A stretch of DNA of 64,000 nucleotides from a virus: IMG/VR virus record IMGVR_UViG_3300031576_000002, positions 62,001 to 126,000 of that record. One strand, 5' to 3'. A model generated the notes under the pieces. It was not told where the DNA came from, searched no databases, and was given only the letters and a program-made list of their open reading frames with translations. The position numbers and the translations under genes were made by a program. Shown piece after piece: positions 10,181 through 18,472 of the stretch (positions are counted from its first letter, which is position 1; each line of letters opens with the position of its first letter).

Positions 10181-11493
10181 CAGATGTCCGTTCCAGTGTT
10201 GACGAGCTGGCTGATGAACTCTAGCGAGAAGTCTCGACCGGCGTCATCCGGCGCGACAAAGCGCGGGTTGAACTGGTAGATAGATCCACCGGTTTCTACG
10301 TGTTCGGCAAAGGAGCCTTCTACGTCGAATAGCTCTCCGCTGAGGTCATACGTGTTGATGTAATCCACGTCGAGTGAAACATTGCCCGTCGTCTTGTAGC
10401 CGGTCACGAGCCGGCTCAAAGCGATGTTACGTAGCACGATCCGGATTGCGTCCGAGGTCGCGGGCTCAGCCCAAATACCGATTCCGACTCGGTCGGCGGT
10501 GATGTTCAGCCACGTCGCGCTCAAGCCAAGCAGAGAGGATCGAATTCCTGCATCTGCCCGGTACGCGAGTATGCTCTGGAGTCTCGCATCCTGCGCGCCG
10601 ATGATGCGGTAGCCGGCCGTCTGGGTTCGGTAGGCTTCTCCCTGGTCGTGTCCGGAGCGCACGACAAAGACCCTGGAATTCTTGAGAACGAGGTTGACGC
10701 CATTGGCGAGGCCGAAGGCGCCGATGCCCGCGGCAAAATCTTGTCCTTCTCCGGCCTGCCCGTGAGTGAAGATTTCTCGCACGACACAGTTCGAGATTCG
10801 AGCTACGTCCGGTGTAGGAGCCGAGACCTCGATTCCCGTCAGGATTCCGGCGACGTTGGCGTTCACGCCGCTGACGGTCGTGACGCGAGTATCCAAGATC
10901 GAGCACGTTCCCGTGTTCTCCACGCGGATGCCGTAGAGGGAGCCCCCCGCGACCGCGCTCGTACCCGGAGAAAAGGTACAGGCTAGCCCTCTGACATCCG
11001 TCCGCTGGATCTTGACCAGGTCGCAGTCAGACGCAAAGATCCCCGTGACTCTCAGGCTGGAGCGTACTTCGTTGATCGCCCAGAACTCGCAGATCGTGTC
11101 CGTGACGAGATTTCCCTCGCCGCCCGTAATTGCGACAACTGATGTGAAGTTGAAGGCGTCGGGAGTTCCATTGGGAAGCAGTACGCTACTAGGGGGTTCG
11201 ATAATCAGGCCGTCCAGCACGTACTGGCGGCAGTCCTCCAGTGTGATGAGTCCCGGCTCATCTTCTAGCGTCTCGAAGATGATCTTGACTTCGCCGCGAT
11301 CCAGCGCCTTGCACTGGCCCTGGATGACGCCGCGAACGGCTAGAGGGGAGGGCTCGACGTAGTCGCCCGCCTCGATCAGAATGCGGTCACCATTGCCCTG
11401 CTCGGCAACGGCCTTGCGAACGGTCTGGAACGGCGCAGTCCGGGATCCGTCTGCGCTGTCGCTTCCAGTTGGGGAAACGTAAAAGTCACGCAC
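10180..11493 (-). CDS. Right-handed parallel beta-helix tail protein
   Basis: 437 residues opening with FYVSPTGSDSADGSRTAPFQ, the signature start of pectate-lyase-like parallel beta-helix proteins (DUF1565-type), followed by repeated short beta strands with stacked Asn, Ile and Val (for example LKNSRVFVVRSG, ITADRVGIGIWA). Such proteins form tailspikes that bind or cleave surface polysaccharide, or rigid baseplate spikes. I cannot identify a catalytic site by eye. It sits between baseplate J and the gpI-like protein. Confidence 0.75.
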   Translation of the reverse strand: MRDFYVSPTGSDSADGSRTAPFQTVRKAVAEQGNGDRILIEAGDYVEPSPLAVRGVIQGQCKALDRGEVKIIFETLEDEPGLITLEDCRQYVLDGLIIEPPSSVLLPNGTPDAFNFTSVVAITGGEGNLVTDTICEFWAINEVRSSLRVTGIFASDCDLVKIQRTDVRGLACTFSPGTSAVAGGSLYGIRVENTGTCSILDTRVTTVSGVNANVAGILTGIEVSAPTPDVARISNCVVREIFTHGQAGEGQDFAAGIGAFGLANGVNLVLKNSRVFVVRSGHDQGEAYRTQTAGYRIIGAQDARLQSILAYRADAGIRSSLLGLSATWLNITADRVGIGIWAEPATSDAIRIVLRNIALSRLVTGYKTTGNVSLDVDYINTYDLSGELFDVEGSFAEHVETGGSIYQFNPRFVAPDDAGRDFSLEFISQLVNTGTDI

Positions 11494-11506
11494 TTTCTAA
11501 CTTTTC

Positions 11507-12985
11507 TCACGAGACCGTCGAGATTGCGATGGACTCGAACCGAGCGTATTCCTTTTCGCTGAATTCGATCATCTCCCCTGCGGGATCGTCTGTGATCCTG
11601 CGGATGTTTCCAAACTCATCTGTTGCAGTGATCTCTCGAATAATGACTTGATCGACGGACTGCACACGCACGCCTGAGACTCCAGTCTGGATGACGACGA
11701 TAACGTCCGATACCTGAATGGGGTCTCCCAGGCGGAACAGATCGAAGAAGAGGCTCAGCGCGAGCCGGATCTTCTCGCTCTCAACTTCGATGTCCACGCC
11801 GCCGAAGAAGGTGACAGCCGCGCGCATTTCCACGCCAAACCGGATCCCGCGCTTTACGAGTGGATTCGCAGTCAGGATCTGGTTCTCGGGCGTATCAATG
11901 TCGATCTGCGCTCTGGAGACCTCGCTCGCAAACGAGTAGGTCACCGTGAATACTTCCCCTTCACTCAGAGCGACGTGTCCCGCAGGTAGAATTCGTAAGC
12001 GCTCCAAGGCCCGCATAGAAAAGCGCAAGATCGAAGTCGAATCGCGCTCGACTTCGTAGTGCGTACCTTCCGACAGTGTTCCTGCGGCTTCTCCCCGCAC
12101 GATCAGTACCGCAAGCATAGGCTTGGCGACACGACTTCGTTCTACTTGTGCGCCCAAGCCGTACACATCGAGCGTTGGATCGTGGATGAAGGTCTGCGTA
12201 ATCTCTGCCAAGGAGTCGTCAATGACGAAGGCATCAATCCCGTTGGCGCGTTCGCTTTGAGTATCGTCCGTCCGAAGCACACGCGCGTCGAAGAAGTCGA
12301 AGTTATTGACAAGGTAGGATTCGAGGCCCCTGCGAATGTTTCTTTCTCGTCCTCGGGCTCGCCGCAGAACCCGCTCTCGCAGGACTTGGTCGGACTCCCG
12401 ATCCGTTCCGCCGGTAACTGCGTCCGGGTTGTAGACGCCCTCGATTCCAGCAACTGCGCCTTGTACGGATGAGATCCTCGCTTCGCCGATGTTTCCCTTC
12501 GTACCAATCTCAACGGCCTCGATCGGAACCGGATCCGTTTCGTAGCGCTGCGTATCGGAATGGAAGAAGGGTGTCGCCCCAATCCCACCTGGCATGGTAC
12601 GGGTTGCGACCGTCCGGTAGGTTACCTGCTGGGTCAGGTTGAAGGTCACGGTTGAGACCAATGTACCTGCCGGGATTTCGAGATCCGCTGTGGGAGCCGT
12701 GGAGGTGAAGAAGACCGCGGAGCCCCGCGATCTCCGCCCGGACTTTCTCGTCAGCGCGTAGTTCCCAGCCTCTTCGTCCAGGTCTTCGCCCGTGAGCGTA
12801 GAGATGACTTGCAGCTCTTGAACTATATCGAGCTGACTGAAGATCAGCTTGCCGGAGATCGACGCCGGAAAGAGAACTAGGTTCGACACGACGCTGTTGG
12901 GCGACGTATCAATATCGGGCCGTACGTTCCGGAGAAAGCGCCGGACTTCCGACAGGAGTTGGATCTCGTCCTTGATCTCGGCCAT
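11507..12985 (-). CDS. Baseplate J-like protein (wedge)
   Basis: 492 residues. The family signature is clear: an N-terminal helix-rich part, then a beta domain ending in a GGTDRESDQVLRERVLRR segment near residue 200, the conserved GG-D-E-x-D-x-LR-x-R block of P2 gpJ / Mu gp47 proteins. J proteins build the baseplate wedge and couple the hub to the fibres. Flanked by a small baseplate protein upstream (4 bases away) and the beta-helix protein downstream. Confidence 0.9.
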   Translation of the reverse strand: MAEIKDEIQLLSEVRRFLRNVRPDIDTSPNSVVSNLVLFPASISGKLIFSQLDIVQELQVISTLTGEDLDEEAGNYALTRKSGRRSRGSAVFFTSTAPTADLEIPAGTLVSTVTFNLTQQVTYRTVATRTMPGGIGATPFFHSDTQRYETDPVPIEAVEIGTKGNIGEARISSVQGAVAGIEGVYNPDAVTGGTDRESDQVLRERVLRRARGRERNIRRGLESYLVNNFDFFDARVLRTDDTQSERANGIDAFVIDDSLAEITQTFIHDPTLDVYGLGAQVERSRVAKPMLAVLIVRGEAAGTLSEGTHYEVERDSTSILRFSMRALERLRILPAGHVALSEGEVFTVTYSFASEVSRAQIDIDTPENQILTANPLVKRGIRFGVEMRAAVTFFGGVDIEVESEKIRLALSLFFDLFRLGDPIQVSDVIVVIQTGVSGVRVQSVDQVIIREITATDEFGNIRRITDDPAGEMIEFSEKEYARFESIAISTVS

Positions 12986-12989
12986 GGCG

Positions 12990-13748
12990 CTATACGAAGT
13001 TCAATCCCTGCCGAATCGGGGTGGGAGTCGTAATGTTGATCTGCTCACCTTCCAGGGTACGCACCTTCATCCGGATCATCGCGTTCCGCGGATCTTCAGG
13101 ATTTTCCACCACAGTTACGTCCTCTACTCCAAGCAAGATTTCGCCACGGGTGAAGGTCCGGTTCGAGGAGAAGAAGAAGGTGATCGCCTTGCGCTCCGGA
13201 AACACGGTGAAGTTCTGCCGGATGTCGAAGGTGCCGCCAGAGACGGGTGGCGTGATTTCAACGATCTCGACAGATACTCCACGGTCGTTGAACCGCCGAC
13301 TCCTGCGGTCGATCCGATAGGTTTCCAGCCGGCCCGGCCGTACTGCGGTATCGACAAAACTCTGGACGATCGGATCCTGGTTCAGCTTGACGAACTGATT
13401 CGTGCGCAGGTCGAGCTTGTAGATGTCCCAGCCTTGAAGATCGGTATCGTTCTCAGACACGAACGACATCTGGTTCTGCTTGAAGCTCTCAATCGCGGCA
13501 AGTATCACAGCACGGTATTCCTGCGCGCGGAAGATTTTGAGGAAGGACGCCGTGCGACGATTCACAATGGCAAAAGTAAGCTGTTGCGCCAGCTTGAGCT
13601 TGTCGGTAACCCGGCCGCACCTTCCAAGAGGATCCACGAGAATGTCGAACTTGAAGCTCGTCTCCTGGTTCTGAATGATCTGCACGGGCTGGCTCATGCC
13701 CTCCCGTATGACCGTATTGATCTCAACTGCGATGTCGTAGGTCGCCAT
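12990..13748 (-). CDS. Baseplate protein, probable wedge component
   Basis: 252 residues, mixed alpha/beta, no recognised family motif. It lies directly upstream of baseplate J, where contractile-tail phages usually encode gp25/gpW-like or other wedge proteins. A 25-residue basic stretch around ETYRIDRRSRRFNDRG is visible. It could be a fusion or divergent replacement of gp25; a structure prediction would decide. Confidence 0.6.
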   Translation of the reverse strand: MATYDIAVEINTVIREGMSQPVQIIQNQETSFKFDILVDPLGRCGRVTDKLKLAQQLTFAIVNRRTASFLKIFRAQEYRAVILAAIESFKQNQMSFVSENDTDLQGWDIYKLDLRTNQFVKLNQDPIVQSFVDTAVRPGRLETYRIDRRSRRFNDRGVSVEIVEITPPVSGGTFDIRQNFTVFPERKAITFFFSSNRTFTRGEILLGVEDVTVVENPEDPRNAMIRMKVRTLEGEQINITTPTPIRQGLNFV

Positions 13749-13749
13749 C

Positions 13750-14349
13750 TTAGCCTTGCGCCGCGTCGAGAATTTGCTGGAGGAGAGCTTCGGGATCAGG
13801 ACCGGGTGGAATCTGAAGGGAGCCGACTGCGCCGATACAGTTCTGGAGGCTGTCCCAAATCTCTTTGATTTCGTCCAGGTCTTTGATTACCCCGCCCAGA
13901 AAAGTAGATCCCTGGATCTGATTGAAGATCGCGTTCATGATCTTGGAGCTGCCCGCTTCAATCCCTTCCAGCAGCTTCTGCTTGCGGTAGGCAGCACTCG
14001 TGATCGCTGCCTGAATCTCAGCAATGGGGGCTACGATACCTGAAATCATTTCGGCCGCTGCGGCACACGTTGCAAAGGGCAGGATGATGTTGGTGAGTAC
14101 GGTCAAGACATTGAAGAGGGGCTGAAGGAGAAGGAGTACAGCGGCAATTTGTTCGTCGATGAGTTCGATCAGGATTTGGACGTACTTGTCCAGATTTAAC
14201 GATAGGAAGGCTTCGGCTTCTGCGATTTTCGATAGAACATCCAGGGCGTCGTTCAGTATCTGCCGCACGTCGTCTGGGAGGAATGATAGAAATTGCAGTA
14301 AGCATTGCGGGTTACCCAGCGAATTCAAGTACTCCGAGCAGGATGCCAT
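13750..14349 (-). CDS. Helical hydrophobic baseplate-module protein, unknown
   Basis: 199 residues, almost entirely predicted helix. Residues ~55-115 are very hydrophobic (QIAAVLLLLQPLFNVLTVLT, then ILPFATCAAAAEMISGIVAP), which would fit two membrane helices or a buried helical bundle. It is sandwiched between the spike and wedge genes with 1-base gaps, so it is likely made together with the baseplate. It might insert in the host membrane during DNA entry (inference). Confidence 0.55.
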   Translation of the reverse strand: MASCSEYLNSLGNPQCLLQFLSFLPDDVRQILNDALDVLSKIAEAEAFLSLNLDKYVQILIELIDEQIAAVLLLLQPLFNVLTVLTNIILPFATCAAAAEMISGIVAPIAEIQAAITSAAYRKQKLLEGIEAGSSKIMNAIFNQIQGSTFLGGVIKDLDEIKEIWDSLQNCIGAVGSLQIPPGPDPEALLQQILDAAQG

Positions 14350-14350
14350 G

Positions 14351-15439
14351 TCAAGGTGAAATCTTGATGGTCTGAGATAAGACAGTAGGCGGCGCAGGTG
14401 TAACTGGCGTACTCGAAGGAAGTACTCCGGCTGGAGCTTGCGGGACTATATGCGTATGCGAATTATATGCAGCAAGAAAAGCATTTCCCAGAATGGGGGA
14501 CTCTGAAGGATTAGCGCCAATCTCTACTAGCGGGGCTTTCACCGAAGCTATTGCCGTACCAATAAGCTCTGCATTGGTAGCAATAACCCGAACAAGCACT
14601 TTTGCGCCAAGCTCCATCTGCCCCGTCTCGGTCATGTGAACGTACGCTATGGGACTCAAGCCCCCCACAAGCGGAAAAATCTCCAGCACGCCACGTAGCG
14701 TATCCCCTAGACTTTTGCTAGCTTCTATTACTCCACGATCGTCAATCACTCCTGTCCCAAGTGAAATCCTAGCGGCCCGGCTAACTTCAGTGCCCGGGGG
14801 CGGAACGGGAATAAAGGGTACGTTGATTGTGAACTCATTATGGTTAAATCCGGGGTTTAAGATATTTGTGACAGGCTCGTCTGGGGCAGGAATAAGTGGT
14901 ATTCCCGTTTTGGGGTAGCGCCGGACAACTCCAAGCATCATTCGGCCTGCATTGGACATCACTTCCCACAGGTCAGGGGCTAGAGCCCTCACCCTTTGCG
15001 TGGGAATGACTTCAAAGCCCTCGTCACGATTCGTCAGGAGTTGGACGGATCCATCGTTGCGGAAGTGGAGGCGCTGGCCGAATCGTTTGGCGGTCCAGAG
15101 GCGTTCGCCGTGAAGGGCCTCGGGAATCTGGAACCCGTCTAGGCGTTCATCAAAGTTAAGTTCACAGAAGCCTATAACCATAGGCTGCTTGGCCCCGTCA
15201 ATAACGCAGATGACGACATCGCCAGACTCGGGGAGGGAGTAATTTCCCACGTCTGACCAAATCTTGAGATCAGTTCCTGTCCCTAAATGATTATTCCACT
15301 CTACACGGACGGTGCGTGTTTTTGTGTCTACTCCACGCACTGTAGCACGTTCTACAACGCGCAAATCTCCTGGAGATGCCGCTTTCATTTTGGGGAAACC
15401 CCCAAATGGTTTTTCGTATGCCGTTTCTGTACGTGCCAT
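14351..15439 (-). CDS. Baseplate spike protein (gpV / gp5-type) with HxH tip
   Basis: 362 residues. The N-terminal ~110 residues look like the OB-fold of gpV/gp45 spikes (VRVEWNNHLGTGTD, SGDVVICVIDG, PMVIGF). The C-terminal part is beta-repeat-like and ends with NSHTH (H328, H330), the HxH motif that coordinates iron at the membrane-piercing tip of P2 gpV and related spikes. The upstream hub gene ends on its start. It punctures the outer membrane on sheath contraction. Confidence 0.85.
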   Translation of the reverse strand: MARTETAYEKPFGGFPKMKAASPGDLRVVERATVRGVDTKTRTVRVEWNNHLGTGTDLKIWSDVGNYSLPESGDVVICVIDGAKQPMVIGFCELNFDERLDGFQIPEALHGERLWTAKRFGQRLHFRNDGSVQLLTNRDEGFEVIPTQRVRALAPDLWEVMSNAGRMMLGVVRRYPKTGIPLIPAPDEPVTNILNPGFNHNEFTINVPFIPVPPPGTEVSRAARISLGTGVIDDRGVIEASKSLGDTLRGVLEIFPLVGGLSPIAYVHMTETGQMELGAKVLVRVIATNAELIGTAIASVKAPLVEIGANPSESPILGNAFLAAYNSHTHIVPQAPAGVLPSSTPVTPAPPTVLSQTIKISP

Positions 15440-17574
15440 TAGGGACCTGTTAAGCCGGCTGTTACTTGCGCGGCACCTGTAATATCTGCAACTTCGGTTG
15501 CGAATCCAAGAAGATCCTGCGTCCCTTTAGAAGCAGCTCTGAGAAGATCCGCCACTGTAGGGTTCAAAAGAACAGCGCCAGGAGACTGTGCAGACCCTAT
15601 CAGACTGGTGCTGGTGGTACGTTTAAGTCCGCTTGCGATAGTAAAAAGCGTAATCAAAGCATCAATTTCTTGCTGAGTAATGGTAATGGTCGTGTTGCGT
15701 TGGATCAAAAACTCCGTAAAATCAATCGGTAGTGCATCCGTCTTTCTGACGTAGGATACGCCAAGACCCGTTGTGGGATCCCCGCCTACGGGAAAGTTGT
15801 GGTCAATGCTGATTATGTAACCAATGTCTCTGCGTTCAGGGAAATAGACTGGACGCGCAACTTCCAGCTCTGGACGAAATACGATTGTCACTTGCGCTGA
15901 ATAGAGATCCTTGTTGAGGTAGGCCAATCGGGCAAGAGCGTATAGCCCCAGCAAGCTATTGTACGTTTTCGTTTTGGCGTCTTTTGTGTCCTTTCCGGTC
16001 TGGCTTGAGCCAGCATTCACGAGCTGTTCTTGCTGCTCTCTAACCCAAAATCCATAGCGTAGCCCGAGTTCTTGAGCAACTGCTACTGTGCGGTGGCCAA
16101 ATACACTAAGAAGGGGAATTGTTGAACCAAAAATGGCTGGCTCCCCCTGAAACAAAAGCACAGTAGCTATTTCTTCGTCTGATATGGTAAAGCTGGATGA
16201 ACGCATCTCATCGTATGAGACTACATAAGCGCTAGTAAGTTTGGATGCAGCAAAATCTGGAATATCTGTTCCGTTAACGCGCGCCACAGTGTTGAGGAAT
16301 AGCATTGCATGACGGTATGGATGTGCTTGATAATGCCCGCAAGCATCTGCGTAAAACTCAGTCATTGTGCGTTTAGAAATTTCCTGGACTGCCTCCAAGC
16401 GATTGATAAAATCACTACCGAAAAATGTAGGCACGCGGGCAGGCAAAATCGCACGATACGGGTTTATGTCGTCTAGCCCCCAAAAAAATAGTTTCGGGGA
16501 CATGACGCTAGACCTACGAAGATCGCGAATACGAGGCGCAAGAAGATCCGGGTTTTCGCCAGCGTACGAGATTTTACGCCTAGCCTCGTAAATGCCAAAA
16601 TCTGATGGTTCGTCCGCAAGCTGATAGTCTAAAACCGCAAAAGGCGGCTGCCCTACAACACTGCCCAGATTTGATCCAAGAATGATGTAACTGTACACCT
16701 CCTTCATAGTTCGGCCCGAAAGAGGATGATTGGTAACAGCCGTGCTGTTACCCACAATGTTTTGAATGTTTGCATCTGCCGTAGGAGCTAGTGCCGGATT
16801 CACCCGCATCATCGTTTTGTGGAGAGGCTTGAGAGCATCTTCACATACTACTTCTAGGCTCTCATAACCCTGCTGGTTTGAGCGCGTCACATGATTTATC
16901 AATCCGGTAAATACCGGGTAGTAGTTTGCAGGGTCCAGACGTCCTCGACCGTAGATGTATACCCATGTCATAGGCGTTAAGAGTTGATCTAGCACTGTGA
17001 ACTCGCCAGTTTCCGCGGGAACGAAAAAGTGGTTCCAGAATAGAAGGGTATCAATCTGGAACTCGGGCTCTTTTCCTGGAGTAAAAAGCCCCGAACGCCT
17101 CGACATTGTCGGAAATGTAATCGAAACTGTGGCCGTACTCGGACCTGTCGAAGTCCGTCGCACGGACACATTCGAGATAAAGTGGCGAACAGCCTGATTG
17201 AGAAAGTCCTGCTTAGCTTCGGCGCTAGCAGCTATTGGTAGCTGACTTCCAGACAAAAAAGGAATTGAACGGTCAAAACCGAAAGCCTGTGCAAAATCTC
17301 GAAAAATCTTGTAGTAATACTCAACCCTTTGAATAGCGCGATCCGTCGCGAACGTGTCATTGACAACTTGGTTGAGGAGTTTACCACTTTTTAGTTCCTG
17401 CGGAGTCGCTGTTACGCGCCGTACAAAATCAAAATATACCCATATATCAGGCTGGTAGTGGTTATCTGGAACAGTAAAAGTTTCCGCGTTCATAGCACTA
17501 CGGATAATCCCATCGGGGATCGGGCGCTCCCGTGAGAGAAGGATCTGGAAGGGATTGACGGGGCCAGGTGGCAT
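15439..17574 (-). CDS. Baseplate hub protein (gpD/gp27-like)
   Basis: 711 residues, directly upstream of the spike and sharing its boundary base, the standard hub-spike arrangement. Beta-rich N-terminal half with VYIYGRGRLDPANYYPVFTG, typical of hub proteins that describe a tube-like ring. The C-terminal ~60 residues are helical and Ala/Ser/Thr rich. It would form the trimeric hub connecting tail tube and spike. Sequence alone gives no firmer family. Confidence 0.7.
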   Translation of the reverse strand: MPPGPVNPFQILLSRERPIPDGIIRSAMNAETFTVPDNHYQPDIWVYFDFVRRVTATPQELKSGKLLNQVVNDTFATDRAIQRVEYYYKIFRDFAQAFGFDRSIPFLSGSQLPIAASAEAKQDFLNQAVRHFISNVSVRRTSTGPSTATVSITFPTMSRRSGLFTPGKEPEFQIDTLLFWNHFFVPAETGEFTVLDQLLTPMTWVYIYGRGRLDPANYYPVFTGLINHVTRSNQQGYESLEVVCEDALKPLHKTMMRVNPALAPTADANIQNIVGNSTAVTNHPLSGRTMKEVYSYIILGSNLGSVVGQPPFAVLDYQLADEPSDFGIYEARRKISYAGENPDLLAPRIRDLRRSSVMSPKLFFWGLDDINPYRAILPARVPTFFGSDFINRLEAVQEISKRTMTEFYADACGHYQAHPYRHAMLFLNTVARVNGTDIPDFAASKLTSAYVVSYDEMRSSSFTISDEEIATVLLFQGEPAIFGSTIPLLSVFGHRTVAVAQELGLRYGFWVREQQEQLVNAGSSQTGKDTKDAKTKTYNSLLGLYALARLAYLNKDLYSAQVTIVFRPELEVARPVYFPERRDIGYIISIDHNFPVGGDPTTGLGVSYVRKTDALPIDFTEFLIQRNTTITITQQEIDALITLFTIASGLKRTTSTSLIGSAQSPGAVLLNPTVADLLRAASKGTQDLLGFATEVADITGAAQVTAGLTGP

Positions 17575-17576
17575 TC

Positions 17577-18419
17577 TTAGATCCGGTCGAAGAGGCCGCC
17601 CAGGGATTCGTCGAAGAACTGGACAATGCCGTTTTCAGGTATTTTTAGGTCTTCCAGAGCGCCATTAGCCCTAAGTAGCCGACCAGTGTCAAATGTGTCG
17701 AGGGTGCCGCCAATAAGAGACTCTAGCCCCTGGACCACTACAAAATCGGCTCCAAATTTCCAATTCCACGGGTTGTTCGCATCAACAGTAAAAGTCCAGT
17801 TAGTCAGGTAGCCGCGAAATATGCCTCGGCTAAAAGTCATCAGGAGGATGTCATTATTCGCATCAAACTCGTGGTACAGAATGTAGAACTCCAGAAAGGT
17901 TAAGAATCGTGGAGAAGCTAGCAAAAGGCCGGTATACGGGTACCCGCCTGCGAGACCGGTTGTTACTTCGGGCGTTCCGCTTGCGTTTAGGTTAAGGTAT
18001 CCTTGTGTATCAAAGTTGACAACTTGCGGAACACTTTGAAAAGCGTTTATACCTCCCGTAAAAGGTGCCGGTACAATAGGAGCGGGCAGAGGGGCGCTTC
18101 TGTAAGGCAGCATATTTCCTGTCTGCATCTTGAGGGACACCGTTGTTAGATCCGGTCCCCAGTCCTGAACAACGTAACGCCCGCGTGAAAGAGTTCTAGT
18201 CTTTTGAACTTCTTTTGGTGTCGCAAAAGTTACTTCATACGGATTGATTAACAGTTCTACCGCATTCAAATCCGGCCCGAGTACAATTTTCTCGCCTGTG
18301 CCTAGCCCCGCAGTAGCCGGTACAGCGCTCCGGATCTGATCGACCGTAAGCTCAGCAACAGCCTCCTTCCGGAATTTCCGGAAGATGATTGCTTCGTGGG
18401 ATCCGATAGAAGACGCCAT
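17577..18419 (-). CDS. Baseplate/tail-tube initiator-like protein
   Basis: 280 residues starting MASSIGSHEAIIFRKFRKE. It sits between tape measure and hub, the place of tail-proximal hub adaptors (gp48/gp54 or LysM/XkdP-like). Beta-rich with LLINPYEVTFATPKEV and VQKTRTLSRGRYVVQDWG, a motif style seen in LysM-like or DUF6046-type phage baseplate proteins (tentative). The few bases upstream hold a broken copy of its first codons. Confidence 0.65.
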   Translation of the reverse strand: MASSIGSHEAIIFRKFRKEAVAELTVDQIRSAVPATAGLGTGEKIVLGPDLNAVELLINPYEVTFATPKEVQKTRTLSRGRYVVQDWGPDLTTVSLKMQTGNMLPYRSAPLPAPIVPAPFTGGINAFQSVPQVVNFDTQGYLNLNASGTPEVTTGLAGGYPYTGLLLASPRFLTFLEFYILYHEFDANNDILLMTFSRGIFRGYLTNWTFTVDANNPWNWKFGADFVVVQGLESLIGGTLDTFDTGRLLRANGALEDLKIPENGIVQFFDESLGGLFDRI

Positions 18420-18422
18420 GGT

Positions 18423-18470
18423 TCAAGTACCTGTCTGGAAGATGGCTTCGTGCTGGCCGATGGATGCCAT
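18423..18470 (-). pseudogene. Vestigial 15-codon copy of the next gene's start
   Basis: Between the tape-measure stop and the 280-residue baseplate gene there is a 15-codon frame reading MASIGQHEAIFQTGT and then stop. The next gene begins MASSIGSHEAII, so this looks like a degenerate duplication of its 5' end. It begins 2 bases after the tape-measure stop codon. Either a remnant of a duplicated gene or a tiny translated leader; I favour a remnant. Confidence 0.5.
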
Positions 18471-18472
18471 GA

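Noticed and set aside
12849-13868. Plus-strand frame of 339 codons opposite baseplate genes
   Set aside because: Antisense shadow of two real minus-strand genes with no motif and no promoter.
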